DNA of 64,000 bases, taken from the NCBI GenBank assembly GCA_030704615.1, contig CM060731.1, forward strand, positions 49,786,001 through 49,850,000, written 5' to 3'. The notes below the pieces were generated by a model. The model had not been told where the DNA came from. It was given only the letters and a program-made list of their open reading frames with translations, and searched no databases. The first letter of the stretch is position 1. Every line of letters starts with the position of its first letter. Positions 33,914 to 42,809 of the stretch are shown piece by piece. This DNA is from Takakia lepidozioides (Eukaryota > Streptophyta > Takakiopsida > Takakiales > Takakiaceae). A program made the position numbers and the translations under genes.

Positions 33914-34500
33914 TTGCTGCCATGGCCACAGCTCAGGTGGTACCGGCTCCAAGGCCGGATGGAGATAGTGGGAGGTGTAGTGCCGGAGGGGTCCTCGGAT
34001 ATGAGGGTCAAGACTGCCACGGCGGCGCCATGGCAAGCTGCAGCTGCTAGGTTGAGGGAGCTGCCAGCTAGGCCAGCCATTGAGCGCGCCATGGTGACAT
34101 CTGGAGTTGTCATATTAGACAACCAGGATGACATTTTCTGTTTGAGTGGACCGGCAGGCAAGAGGTATCGGCCACTGCGGGTCTTGTTGGACTCGGGAGC
34201 TCAGCCATTGATGCTGGGCAGAGCTGCTATTGCAGGCTTGGGCCTCACAGAGGCGGATATGGAGCTGTGCCCTTTCCAGATACATACATCTATGGGAGGA
34301 TCAGAGTAGGCTCGGGGCATGACACAGCGTGAGTTGGCTATCTGACTACAGCCGGATCATCCTACAGATGGCTCAGTGATGAGAGCCAAGGCCATTGTAA
34401 TAGACGCGGTCTCGTATGATGTCATTGTTGGTAGGGCAGTGTTATACCCTATGGGCTTCACCCTGGATTTTTGGGAGGAGTCAGCTTCCTATAGGCCTAG
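33914..34500 (+). pseudogene. Nested element aspartic protease
   Basis: YRPLRVLLDSGAQPLMLGRA holds the retropepsin active-site DSG; after a stop and a frame change, AVSYDVIVGRAVLYPMGF matches the C-terminal flap region of gypsy proteases. It would cleave the Gag-Pol polyprotein. The frame then moves again into the segment before the methyltransferase. Confidence 0.75.
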
Positions 34501-34906
34501 ATGGCAGTCAGGGAGGGCCGGCGTGTGCAGCTCCCTGTGACGTTCATAGGAGGAGTTGCGATTGCCCAGCGAGGCAAGATGTCGACACTGACAGCATTCA
34601 CAGCTGCAGTAAGTTGGCCTGGAGAGTTGCTTGAGGGCAACGCTCATTCACAGGATGTGTCATCTCCGGGAGAGCAGGATGACATGTATGGTATGGCAGA
34701 GTTGCCTACCATGGTTGCTCACACTCCATTGTGGGGCTCGAGCAATGATTTGCAGCGGATTGCTGATTGTCATGTGCAACAAGCCTGGGTAGAGGCTTTT
34801 GTATTGTTAGGAGAGGAGGAGAGTGCGGGTATTGCACCAGGACCACCTCAGTTGTCATCATTGGACACCACACCGATTGTGTGGCAGTGTCCGGATGAAG
34901 GCATTT
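34501..34906 (+). pseudogene. Linker between protease and methyltransferase
   Basis: Open for 135 codons (from VREGRRVQLPVTFIGGVAI) with no recognised domain. It runs into TPIVWQCPDEGICL, right where the SAM-binding motif of the methyltransferase should begin, and the frame breaks there by a small deletion. Confidence 0.5.
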
Positions 34907-35578
34907 GTCTTCGGGATCAGCACCGGATTGGCTGCTGTTCTACAGGCAGGTGTACAAGTACGGCGTTACTTGTATGTGGAGAGGGATGAGTCCGCATAAC
35001 GCATCTCACTCCGTCATGTTGCTCAGTTGGTGCAGAAGTACCCTGAGTTGTTGCCGGTGTCTGCAGTTCGTGGATATCAGCAGGCCTTGCCAGCAGACAT
35101 TTCGTTGCTGGGGGCGCAGGATTTGGAGCGGGTTGGCTCCATTGATCTGGTGGTGGCAGGTTGGCCCTGCCAAGGGCATTCATCAGCCGGGCATGGCAAT
35201 GGATTGCGAGACTCGAAGTCGGGTCTGTTTTGAGAGATGGTGCGGGTTTTGCGCCACTTACAGCTTCATCAGGCTGTATCTCCGAATGTGCCATTGATGG
35301 GCGATTCTCGGGCCAGGGTGATGGCCAATGTACATCAAGTCCAGTCGTGGCTTGGGTCAGCATTATTGCTGGATGCAGCTGCAGTGGGGTCACGGGCTCA
35401 TCGTCCACGGTTATGGTGGACTAATTTGATGCCACAAGCACTGCTCAAGCGTGCATTTGATGGGGTGCAGCGGCCAACACACCTCACAGTGGATAGCATT
35501 TTGGACACAGGCAGGCAGTCTCAACGTGTGAGACACGATGACCGTTCGGCAGTGGTCAACAAGGTGGGTCAACCATGA
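34907..35578 (+). pseudogene. C5-cytosine DNA methyltransferase domain carried by the nested element
   Basis: One frame with two in-frame stops (TAA 34,997; TGA 35,231). Motif I (SAM binding): FGISTGLAAVLQAGV, then YLYVERDES. Motif IV: IDLVVAGWPCQGHSSAGHG, with the catalytic Cys of PCQ at 35,168-35,170, then GLRDSKSGLF. Motif VI should be ENV but reads PNV at 35,282-35,290, so the catalytic Glu is lost. Motif VIII: GSRAHRPRLWWTNL at about 35,390-35,430. Motif order and spacing are those of C5 methyltransferases, which add a methyl group to cytosine; the short layout recalls Dnmt3/DRM or compact bacterial enzymes, and I cannot decide between them. Retrotransposon-borne cytosine methyltransferases are, from memory, reported in dinoflagellates and charophyte algae. 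Here the copy is inactive. Confidence 0.85.
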
Positions 35579-35767
35579 GCAGCACTACCTACACTGCTCA
35601 GCTTCCCAGGATCGCATGCTTTCCGGGATAGTGGACTTGGCCTCCTATGGGATGCTCAGTTGCAGCAATTAGTGGAGCCTAATGCCGACGAGCGAGAGCG
35701 GACTATAGGTTTTTCCACTGGGACCACGGCGGTGTCTTCTCTTTCTGAGGCATCACGTCGTTAGGTA

Positions 35768-36390
35768 TTGGGGCAAGCAATGGATCTAAATTACTTGACC
35801 TGGATTATCAGCTTGGCTATGGCTGAGCAACGTAGAGTGCAGAGTGCACTTCCCTTGAAGGTCTCTCTGCCTACCGAGACGGTACAGGCAGTGAATGGGG
35901 GCGAGCCGGTGAGGACCACGGGGTGTAGACATCCATGGCACACGTGGGAGGTGCTCGAGGTTCAGAGGGAGTTGGCAGCCAAGGCGGCTGTGATGGATGA
36001 GGTTGGGGATTCTTCTCGGGTTGAGGAGGTCCTCAAGGATGAGATGATGGGGCAGGATGAGGCCTTGTCATTGACTGAGCAGGCAGGGAGTACTGCTCAT
36101 GAGGTTGCGGCATAGCAACCACGGGACGCGTCTCCTACCTCTAAGTCTGCTGGACTTAAGGTTACAGTTACGGAGGACAATTGGGAGCCTGACATTGGAC
36201 CCATTGTCACTGGAGGAAAGAGATGACGTATATGGCGGTTCCTGAGGCTTACAAGAATTGCTTTGCATCTCGTGCTACGGTGGAGGAGCATGAGAGACAT
36301 GTTCAGGTTGTGCATCGACCGGGTTTGATCAATAGGGATGCGGATGGATTGAGTCGCAATCCATGCACGAGCCAGCAAGATGACACTGGA
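35768..36390 (+). pseudogene. Linker plus collapsed RT/RNase H remnant of the nested element
   Basis: After a Glu-rich linker, TVTEDNWEPDIGPIV leads into NCFASRATVEEHERHV, which looks like the piece after the RT YxDD motif, joined directly to QVVHRPGLINRDADGLSRNP, the end of gypsy RNase H. The whole RT palm and most of RNase H are therefore deleted. The RNase H tail is unmistakable and proves the gypsy order. Confidence 0.75.
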
Positions 36391-36420
36391 GCTCGGTGAC
36401 ATGGTGAGACGGACGAGGAG

Positions 36421-37440
36421 ATGGTGTCGGGATGGCATGAATCTGTCTTTTTGTGTATCTTGGCATCGGGAGGTCAGGTTGGACCTACAACATGGATGAC
36501 TGTACACGGAGTGTCTGAGGACCCTGAGGCTAGTGATGAGCCAGGTGGTGCCAGAGATATACATGAGGATTCGGTTGTGTTGGACTACCTCCGCACTGGA
36601 GACATGGCAGCTAGTGTGACTGCCAAGGAGAGGGATTGGATCCTGCAACGAGCCAAGTGGTTCAAGTGGGAGGGGATACACCTACTTCGAGTATGGGAGG
36701 ATGGTCGGGTGAGGATCGTGCCTCACCCAACACAGCATGCACGGTTAGTATGGCATGCCCATGAGGAGTTGAGGCATTTTGGAGTGCGACGCACTCATAG
36801 TTTACTGCAGGGGTAGTATTGGTGGCGTGATATGCACACAGAGGTGCAACAGTTCGTGGCTAGGTGCATGGTGTGTGACAGGGTGCGTGCTTCATTCAAC
36901 ACCCCTACACCACACTTGCATCCATTACCCATCATGAGATTGGGCTACAGGTGAAGTCTTGACTTCGCAAGCGCCACCACAGATATGTGTTGGTGATGGT
37001 GGAGCACTTCTCCAAGTGGATTGAGTTGGTTCCATTGCCTGACAAGGCTAGTGAGGGGGCTGCGTATGCATCCCTGGATCATGTGCTTAGCTGATTTGGT
37101 GCTCCAGCTGAGGTACTCACGGACCAAGGGAGAGAGTTCTCGGGGGGAGTTTCAGGCTTTGTGTGATAAAGCCTTGATACCGTACCACTTCTCGGGATCA
37201 TCCTGAGGCCGATGGCTTGGCAGAGAGAGTGGTGCAGACGGTGAAGAGGGGTTTGCGCAAGTATGGCTTGCAAAAGGGACACCTAGGACATTGGGATCTT
37301 CAGGTACCTTGGTTAGCCATGGGCTACAGGTTTAGCAAACAAGCATCACTTGCCTCATTCTCACCATATTTCCTTCTCTTTGGCCAGAGCCAGATTTATC
37401 TGCGTCTATTCGTAGGGAGGCTGCAGTAGTCCTCAACCTT
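36421..37440 (+). pseudogene. Nested element integrase (zinc-binding and catalytic domains)
   Basis: HHCC domain: HAHEELRHFG then FVARCMVCDRVRAS. DDE core: SLDFA (Asp at 36,961-36,963, next to a TGA), YVLVMVEHFSKWIELVPLP, AEVLTDQGREFSG (Asp at 37,122-37,124), and after a short shift HPEADGLAERVVQTVKRG (Glu at 37,223-37,225), then SLASFSPYFLLFG. Several frame changes and stops. It would insert the cDNA into the genome. Confidence 0.88.
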
Positions 37441-37485
37441 GATGATCCGGATGTATGGACACAAGCATGTGCCCAGCGGGCAAAG

Positions 37486-37980
37486 TTGTTCAAGAGAGTC
37501 ATGCCTATGGCTTTTGAGAATCTTGCTATTGCCCAACACCGAGACACATTGAGGTATGTCACTATACGTAGAGGGGGATATCGGCCAGGTGTTCGGCATT
37601 TCCACCCTAGGGACTATGTGTATCTGCAGCAGACAGCGCCTACGACCTTGGATGTCACAACAAGACGTGTGATTCTAAGGGTCAGGGAGGTGTTGCCTTC
37701 AGGAGTGTTGATTCTGGAGGGTCGAGATGGCACGGTATAGAAGGACCATGTGCGTAATTGTGCGCCATGTCACCTTCCACATGTGGATGGGAGGATAGAT
37801 CTTACCCTTGCAGTGGTACCTGTAGGGTTGCGTTGCATGCTATGTGGGCATGCTCGTGGTGCCGCCACTATGCTAGTGTGTGATCGATGCTCAAGAGGTT
37901 GGCACATGGGATGCTTGACACCACCTCTTGAGAGGGTTCCTGATGGAGATTGGTTATGTCCACACTGCTTGGGATATTGA
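37486..37980 (+). pseudogene. Nested element integrase C-terminus fused to a PHD finger
   Basis: One frame, interrupted only by a TAG at 37,738, runs from RVMPMAFENLAIAQHRDT through RPGVRHFHPRDYVYLQ and SGVLILEGRDGTV to a PHD finger at 37,828-37,980. The ligands are C-x2-C-x11-C-x2-C-x4-H-x2-C-x14-C-x2-C: CMLC, CDRC, WHMGC, then WLCPHC. This is a full C4HC3 set with the Trp two residues before the seventh ligand. PHD fingers read histone H3 tails. It occupies the position where chromoviruses carry a chromodomain, so it may guide integration. Confidence 0.88.
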
Positions 37981-38226
37981 CAGTGGATATGACTAGTGGC
38001 AACTAACAAGACATGGGAGGCCAAGCTCACAGGAGGCAATACCTGAGATCTCAGGCTCAAGTTCACAGGTTGCAAGACGACGACTAACGATGGGGCAACT
38101 CTTGTACCCGGCCTCTTGATCTATCGAGTTTGAGTGTAGTATGGACAGTGGTGGAGGACTTAGTGAGGATATGGCCACTATCACATCTTGTGGCTACCTG
38201 GACTTAGAAGGACCGAAGCGCCAGCT

Positions 38227-38400
38227 AGGGGGGCGATTATGATGAACTAGTAGCAGCCTAGTGATGGACTAGTGGCTGCACTAGTGGTGGCTAGTGGCAG
38301 CCTAGTGGTTGGACTAGTGGCTGCACTAGTGGTGGCTAGTGGCAGCCTAGTGTTGGACTAGTGGCTGCACTAGCGGTGCACTAGTGATAGACTACTGTTT
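38227..38400 (+). repeat. Polypurine tract and minisatellite A (ACTAGTGGC-type units)
   Basis: AGGGGGGC at 38,227-38,234 is a plausible polypurine tract. From 38,240 a roughly 48-bp unit repeats about three times, built from the words GGACTAGTGGCTGCACTAG and GGCTAGTGGCAGCCTAG. A polypurine tract directly before TGATG... suggests that the true 3' LTR begins at 38,240 and includes the minisatellite. Confidence 0.7.
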
Positions 38401-38469
38401 GGTGTGCACATGTGTTGTGTGGTCTTGGACAGCGATGTAGTTGTGTAGCGATATGTATGCGCACGACAG

Positions 38470-38792
38470 CTGTCAAGTTATTTTACCACTAGTGTGAAGT
38501 TAGCTAGGAAATAGCTAGCTTTTATATATTGACATTTGGGATTGATCCAAGTGTCAATCCAGGGGCCAATACATGTTTGGGCACCTGGCGTTGTTATCTT
38601 CACGGCAGATCGCGGTGGGCTCATCTTTCTCGAGTTGAGCCTCACCGCATCTAGCTATGGCGCCGTAGTGTGGATTCCCCATGGTGTGGGATACACTTGG
38701 CTCGACTTAATATATGAATGATGTTTTCATGTGCAAGTATGTGAGTTTGAGAGAGCTCATGTGCTTGTATCATTCCTTTCTTTATCACTCGA
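38470..38792 (+). repeat. Right terminal repeat of the nested element
   Basis: Counterpart of 29,853-30,169, with few differences. It is preceded by a 36-bp word (38,432-38,467) that recurs at 39,404-39,439 in front of the outer integrase, and followed by a second minisatellite block. Confidence 0.88.
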
Positions 38793-38795
38793 TTG

Positions 38796-39403
38796 TGATG
38801 GACTAGTGGCAGCCTAGTGATGGACTTGTGGCTGCACTAGTGGTGGCTAGTGGCAGCCTAGTGATGGACTAGTGGCTGCACTAGTGGTGGCTAGTGGCAG
38901 CCTAGTGGTTGGACTAGTGGCTGCACTAGTGGTGCACTAGTGATAGAGTAGTGTTTGGTGTGCACATATCATCTCACCACAGCGTGCTCTTGTATCCACC
39001 CGGATGGCGCAACACTTCCCTCGAAATGCCGGCAATGTCCTCGCAATTCTCCACTGTGACTCCGACACTCTTGTCTCCACAATGGGAATGTTGTATTGCT
39101 TTACTACAGATGGCTCGTTATGTTGCCGGGGCACGCGCCCTGTGCTCAAAGGAGATGGCGATCTTGAACGTGCAGGACTTCCGGTGCTCGACGAGACCTC
39201 CTCGGGCAACATCACCGGACCACGAGGGAGCGTGCGAATATTCTTGTCAGCTCGCCATGAATCCTCTTCTCCGCCAGGTGCCTCGTCAAGTCTTCGTCTC
39301 ACTGGACGGGTATGAACATCTCCTTCCAAATGCTGGCCTCTTTGCAGCAATGGCGTGTCCCGAAGGCCCTCTCGCAAGGCCGCCACCCACTTCCGAGGAT
39401 TCT
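38796..39403. repeat. Minisatellite B and an unassigned insert
   Basis: 38,796-38,955 repeats minisatellite A almost exactly, up to GTTTGGTGTGCACAT. It then diverges into about 440 bp (38,965-39,403) that is GC-rich and open on both strands but without recognised motifs. Block B thus looks like a second copy of the sequence at 38,240-38,415 with an insertion. Confidence 0.6.
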
Positions 39404-40242
39404 GCGATGTAGTTATGTAGCGATATGTATGCGCACGACATACCCATTGTAGGCCATCCTGGCTTTCATAAAACATATCTCGCAGTCAGGAAACACTTTT
39501 CTGGCCTGGGATGAAGAAGAACATACGAGATTATGTTGAAAGGTGTTACCCTTGTCAGGTAACCAAGACAGAATAGATCAAGACTCTTGGACTTTTGCAA
39601 CCTCATGTACCTAGGGCAAAGTGGGAATCTATAAGTATGGATTTCATTGTCTCATTGCCTAAGACAAGAAATGGACATGATGCCATATTTGTAGTGATTG
39701 ATCGCTTGTCGAAGCAGACGCACTTCATACCCACAAAGATGAGTGCTACTGCTATAGACACTTCTAATCTCTTTGTAAAAGAGATATACAGACTGCATGG
39801 ATTGAAATTGTCTGATAGAGATTCGAAGTTTACAAGTGGATTTTGGACTGCTTTGTTCAAAGCTTTGAATACTAGATTATGTTTTAGCAGTGCTTATCAT
39901 CCGGAATCAAACGCTCAGACAGAGAGATTAAATAAAACCTTGGAGGACATGCTCCGAATGTATGTAGGGCAAAGACAGAGCTCGTGGGAGCAATATTTGC
40001 ATTTGGTTGAGTTTGCCTATAATAAGAACATACATACAGCTATTGGGGTAAGCCCATTTAAAGCTGTCTATGTGCAAGATTGCTTGATTCCAGCATCTTG
40101 GCATGTTTCGAACACCAAAGTCAAAAGTGTTAATCAGATGATAGCAATGATGCAGCAAGAGTTGGAATTAATAAAAGATAGCATGAAGAGGGCTCAAGAG
40201 AGTCCTTTAGGGAGTTTGGGATCGGAGATCAAGTATTTTTGA
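39404..40242 (+). pseudogene. Outer gypsy integrase
   Basis: Zinc-binding region: HDIPIVGHPGFHKTYLAVR, FFWPGMKKNIRDYVERC, YPC. A TAG at about 39,574 interrupts it. Catalytic core: SMDFIVSLPKTRNGHDAIF (Asp 39,640-39,642), LSDRDSKF (Asp 39,819-39,821), NAQTERLNKTLEDMLR (Glu 39,922-39,924), FAYNKNIHTAIGVSPF. All three DDE residues are present. The part after about 40,200 shifts frame into the chromodomain segment. Confidence 0.92.
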
Positions 40243-40261
40243 AAGTAATAAGAAGAGCCAG

Positions 40262-40655
40262 TTGAGCCTGGGAAAATGCTATAAGATTTCCCCAAGGTAC
40301 TGTGGGCCTTTCAAGATTATCAAAAAGATTGGCAAGGTCGCCTACCAGCTAAAACTGCCTGTTAGGTGGAAGATACATGACGTATTTCATGTGAGCCTCT
40401 TAAGGAAATATGTTTCAGATCCCAGCTATGTTCTCCCAGAATTGCCAAAGGTCACAACAGAAGGAGAAGTTGTGGCAGAACCAGAAGAGATCCTTAAGGC
40501 AGAGGTAGAACCTTGAGATCTCGTTCTTGGAATGAATTCTTGATCAAGTGGAAGAATTACCCTGTGGAAGAAGCTACATGGGAGAAAGAAGATGAACTTC
40601 GCAGAAACTTTCCCCATTTCAGTATTGAGGACAATACTCCCTTAAAGGAGGGGAG
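40262..40655 (+). pseudogene. Outer gypsy integrase C-terminus and chromodomain
   Basis: KISPRYCGPFKIIKKIGKVA and HDVFHVSLLRKYV (GPY/F-like tail), then the chromodomain EEILKAEVEP, a TGA at 40,514 with a one-base frame change, then EFLIKWKNYPVEEATWEKED and NFPHF. The aromatic cage region W-K-N-Y...W-E is retained. Chromodomains of this class bind methylated histone H3 and direct insertion to heterochromatin. Confidence 0.88.
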
Positions 40656-40656
40656 G
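40644..40656 (+). other. Polypurine tract of the outer gypsy element
   Basis: AAAGGAGGGGAGG lies a few bases before the 3' LTR, the standard site for priming plus-strand DNA. Confidence 0.85.
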
Positions 40657-40661
40657 TAATA

Positions 40662-41415
40662 TAACATTTATGGGAACTCGAACCTGTGACAGGTTTGGCG
40701 GGGCGTTGAAGCGTTCATCTCAGTTCAACAACTGTCTGGCGAGAAGAATGGGGTTGTCATGTGATGAAGCAGGAGGTGGCAGGCTCTATGTGATCATGGC
40801 TACATGTGAATATGATGTGATATAGAAAAGATTAGGGATTCTCTCCCTCTCTCTCCCTGGTGTGAAAAGTTGTAGATACGAGCTGTGAACAGGGATAGAG
40901 AAAAGACATCGAGAAAGTGCCCTAAGATTGAAGAACAGAACTGGGAACGGGGGAGAATTGTGCATGGTGTGGAGGCTGGGAGGACTGGATATATTCCAAT
41001 ACCATGTGCCATCGTTGTGAATTCATACTGTACCTGTCCAGGGAGTTTTAGATTGTTGGGATTCGAACGGATGTTTGGCGTGAGGTGCTATCGTGTAATT
41101 GTACATGACTGGAATAAAGAAAGGTATTTGTGAGCACTAAGTGTGTGACAGGAATGTGGCAAGAGCCACTGTGGGCTCTACTTAGCACTGTGTGATAATC
41201 TGCCCAGAGTCTATGAGCTTTTGCATTGTTGATTGGGCCAAGAATTAGCTAGAGACAGACGGTGTGCAGAGAATAGAAAGAAATCGATTGTCAGAGCCTT
41301 ACAGGTCAAAAATAGAATACTCCAGTGAAGTAGAAGAAGAAAAGAAAATCAAATAGACCTGAACTATGAAGGGCTATTTGAGCCTGTAGGAACTAAAAAA
41401 CTGAGGAATGTAAGA
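40662..41415 (+). repeat. 3' LTR of the outer gypsy element
   Basis: Counterpart of 26,780-27,534, with roughly one to two percent differences by eye. After it the sequence (CTATATAAATCAGC) no longer matches. Confidence 0.93.
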
Positions 41416-42809
41416 CTATATAAATCAGCAGGCTCAGACAAAGTGGGTGGTGGATTTGATCTCAAGTGGTGTACGGTGTGCTTATGTTGAAACTGGAAAT
41501 GTGCATGAGAGCTTGGATGAGTGTGTGTCTCGGAGGATGAGTTTGGATGGGCTTGGATGAGAGTGTGTGTATCTCAGAGGATATGTTTAAAAGAATATAC
41601 CAACCACATGTTGAATGTTATATATGTGTCCATTTTCCTACCGAAAATCAGTGGCTCTTTTGGAATCAAATGACACCATAATTTATGCTTATTTTGGCAA
41701 CGTGTCCACATCATTACTTTACATGTTTTAAATATGTTTATAGGCTAATTTTATTATATTGTGCATATGTGTATTTTAAGCTATGAATTTTTAATGTCTT
41801 TGGTTGTATTATAATAAATATATATGTATATTTTTATTACTTACCTGAGTATGAAAAACGAAAAACGACAATGGAAACGGAATGTAAAGTCTTATATATA
41901 TCATTTGTATACATTTAAATCACCCTCAATGTGTATCAAGTACTAATGAATGCTGATAATATAGTGTAGAGGTCTAGAATTCACATATTGTACGTATGGG
42001 GTTGCAGCTCCTTGGCACCGTTGCAAAAAGTCGCAGAATACCTAAACATCAAAACTTTGAGTGCGACCCCTCGTCATTGCACAAAAAATATGGTGACAAT
42101 TTTTAAAAAAATCTGTTGGGATAGCAAGTGAGAGTTTTTGTAATTCTTTGTTTGTCAATTTTAATACAAATGGGTGTTCTTAAAAGTTTACGATGCACGG
42201 CAGAGTGAAATTGATTATACTATATATGCAGCTAATTGAGCAAACATCGGTTGTGTATTTAAGAGTGCATTTCCCAAAAAAAAATTGTTGTGATATCTTT
42301 TGTGTCGCTATGTACTGCAGGCTTTTTTTTTTATACCGTGATCCCTCTTCTCTTCGTTATTTTGGGAGGAAGCACGGTCTTCTTGGGTTAGCCTCAATGG
42401 AGCCTTATGAGGTTATTTTGTCCTCATTGTAATTGTTATTGTAAAACTTACAATTGTAATTGCAGAATGTTGTGGAATGGATGCCGCGGTTTTAGGTGTA
42501 TTTCCCATTTCGGGTATTTTGATGGTATTCTTGATGGTATTTTGGTTTCATGTTCCCTAAGTTCATCCCACGGTCATAGGACCCTCGGGTATAGGCGCCG
42601 TATGTTTCGGTTGACGTGACAAATACTGACATGGCGCCACGTCAACATTCGACACCATGGCAACCTGCTGGCATCACGCTCACGCCACGTCACCAGTGTG
42701 TGAGCGTACGCTCACAAGCAAAGCTCACGCGGTTGCGTTGTTGTACAACGGGATCGACTCAGGTCTGACACAGTAATTACAAGAGCACTGAAAACATCAA
42801 AGTTCTTAC
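41416..42809. other. Intergenic stretch between the gypsy nest and the tRNase Z fragment
   Basis: AT-rich, no gene recognised. A perfect 16-bp palindrome GTGAGCGTACGCTCAC lies at about 42,701-42,716, next to several ACGTCA/CACGTCA words, about 95 bp from the last tRNase Z exon. Confidence 0.4.

Larger units (their letters stand above)
29853..38792 (+). mobile_element. Nested Ty3/gypsy-type element encoding a C5-cytosine methyltransferase and a PHD finger
   Basis: Flanked by 317- and 323-bp direct repeats (29,853-30,169 and 38,470-38,792) that act as its LTRs or LTR parts. Reading order on + is: long leader, gag, two zinc knuckles, DSG protease, C5 DNA methyltransferase, linker, RT/RNase H remnant, integrase, PHD finger. 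The order protease-RT-RNase H-integrase is Ty3/gypsy. A methyltransferase inserted between protease and RT, together with a PHD finger in the position where chromoviruses carry a chromodomain, is exceptional. Most of RT is deleted and there are many stops, so this copy is inactive. No primer site or target duplication was recognised. Confidence 0.82.
26780..41415 (+). mobile_element. Outer Ty3/gypsy retrotransposon, chromovirus type, split by a nested element
   Basis: LTRs of 755 and 754 bp, nearly identical, bracket the block. A tRNA-Met primer site follows the 5' LTR and a polypurine tract precedes the 3' LTR. Gag, zinc knuckle, protease and the first RT block lie at 27.7-29.8 kb; integrase and chromodomain at 39.4-40.6 kb. 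RT from about the YHQI motif onward and all of RNase H are missing, replaced by another element (29.85-39.4 kb). No clear target duplication was found. The few LTR differences imply fairly recent insertion, yet the coding part has stops and frameshifts. Confidence 0.9.

Noticed and set aside
40262-40620. Host chromodomain (LHP1-like) gene
   Set aside because: It directly follows integrase and precedes the polypurine tract and LTR, so it is the chromovirus chromodomain.
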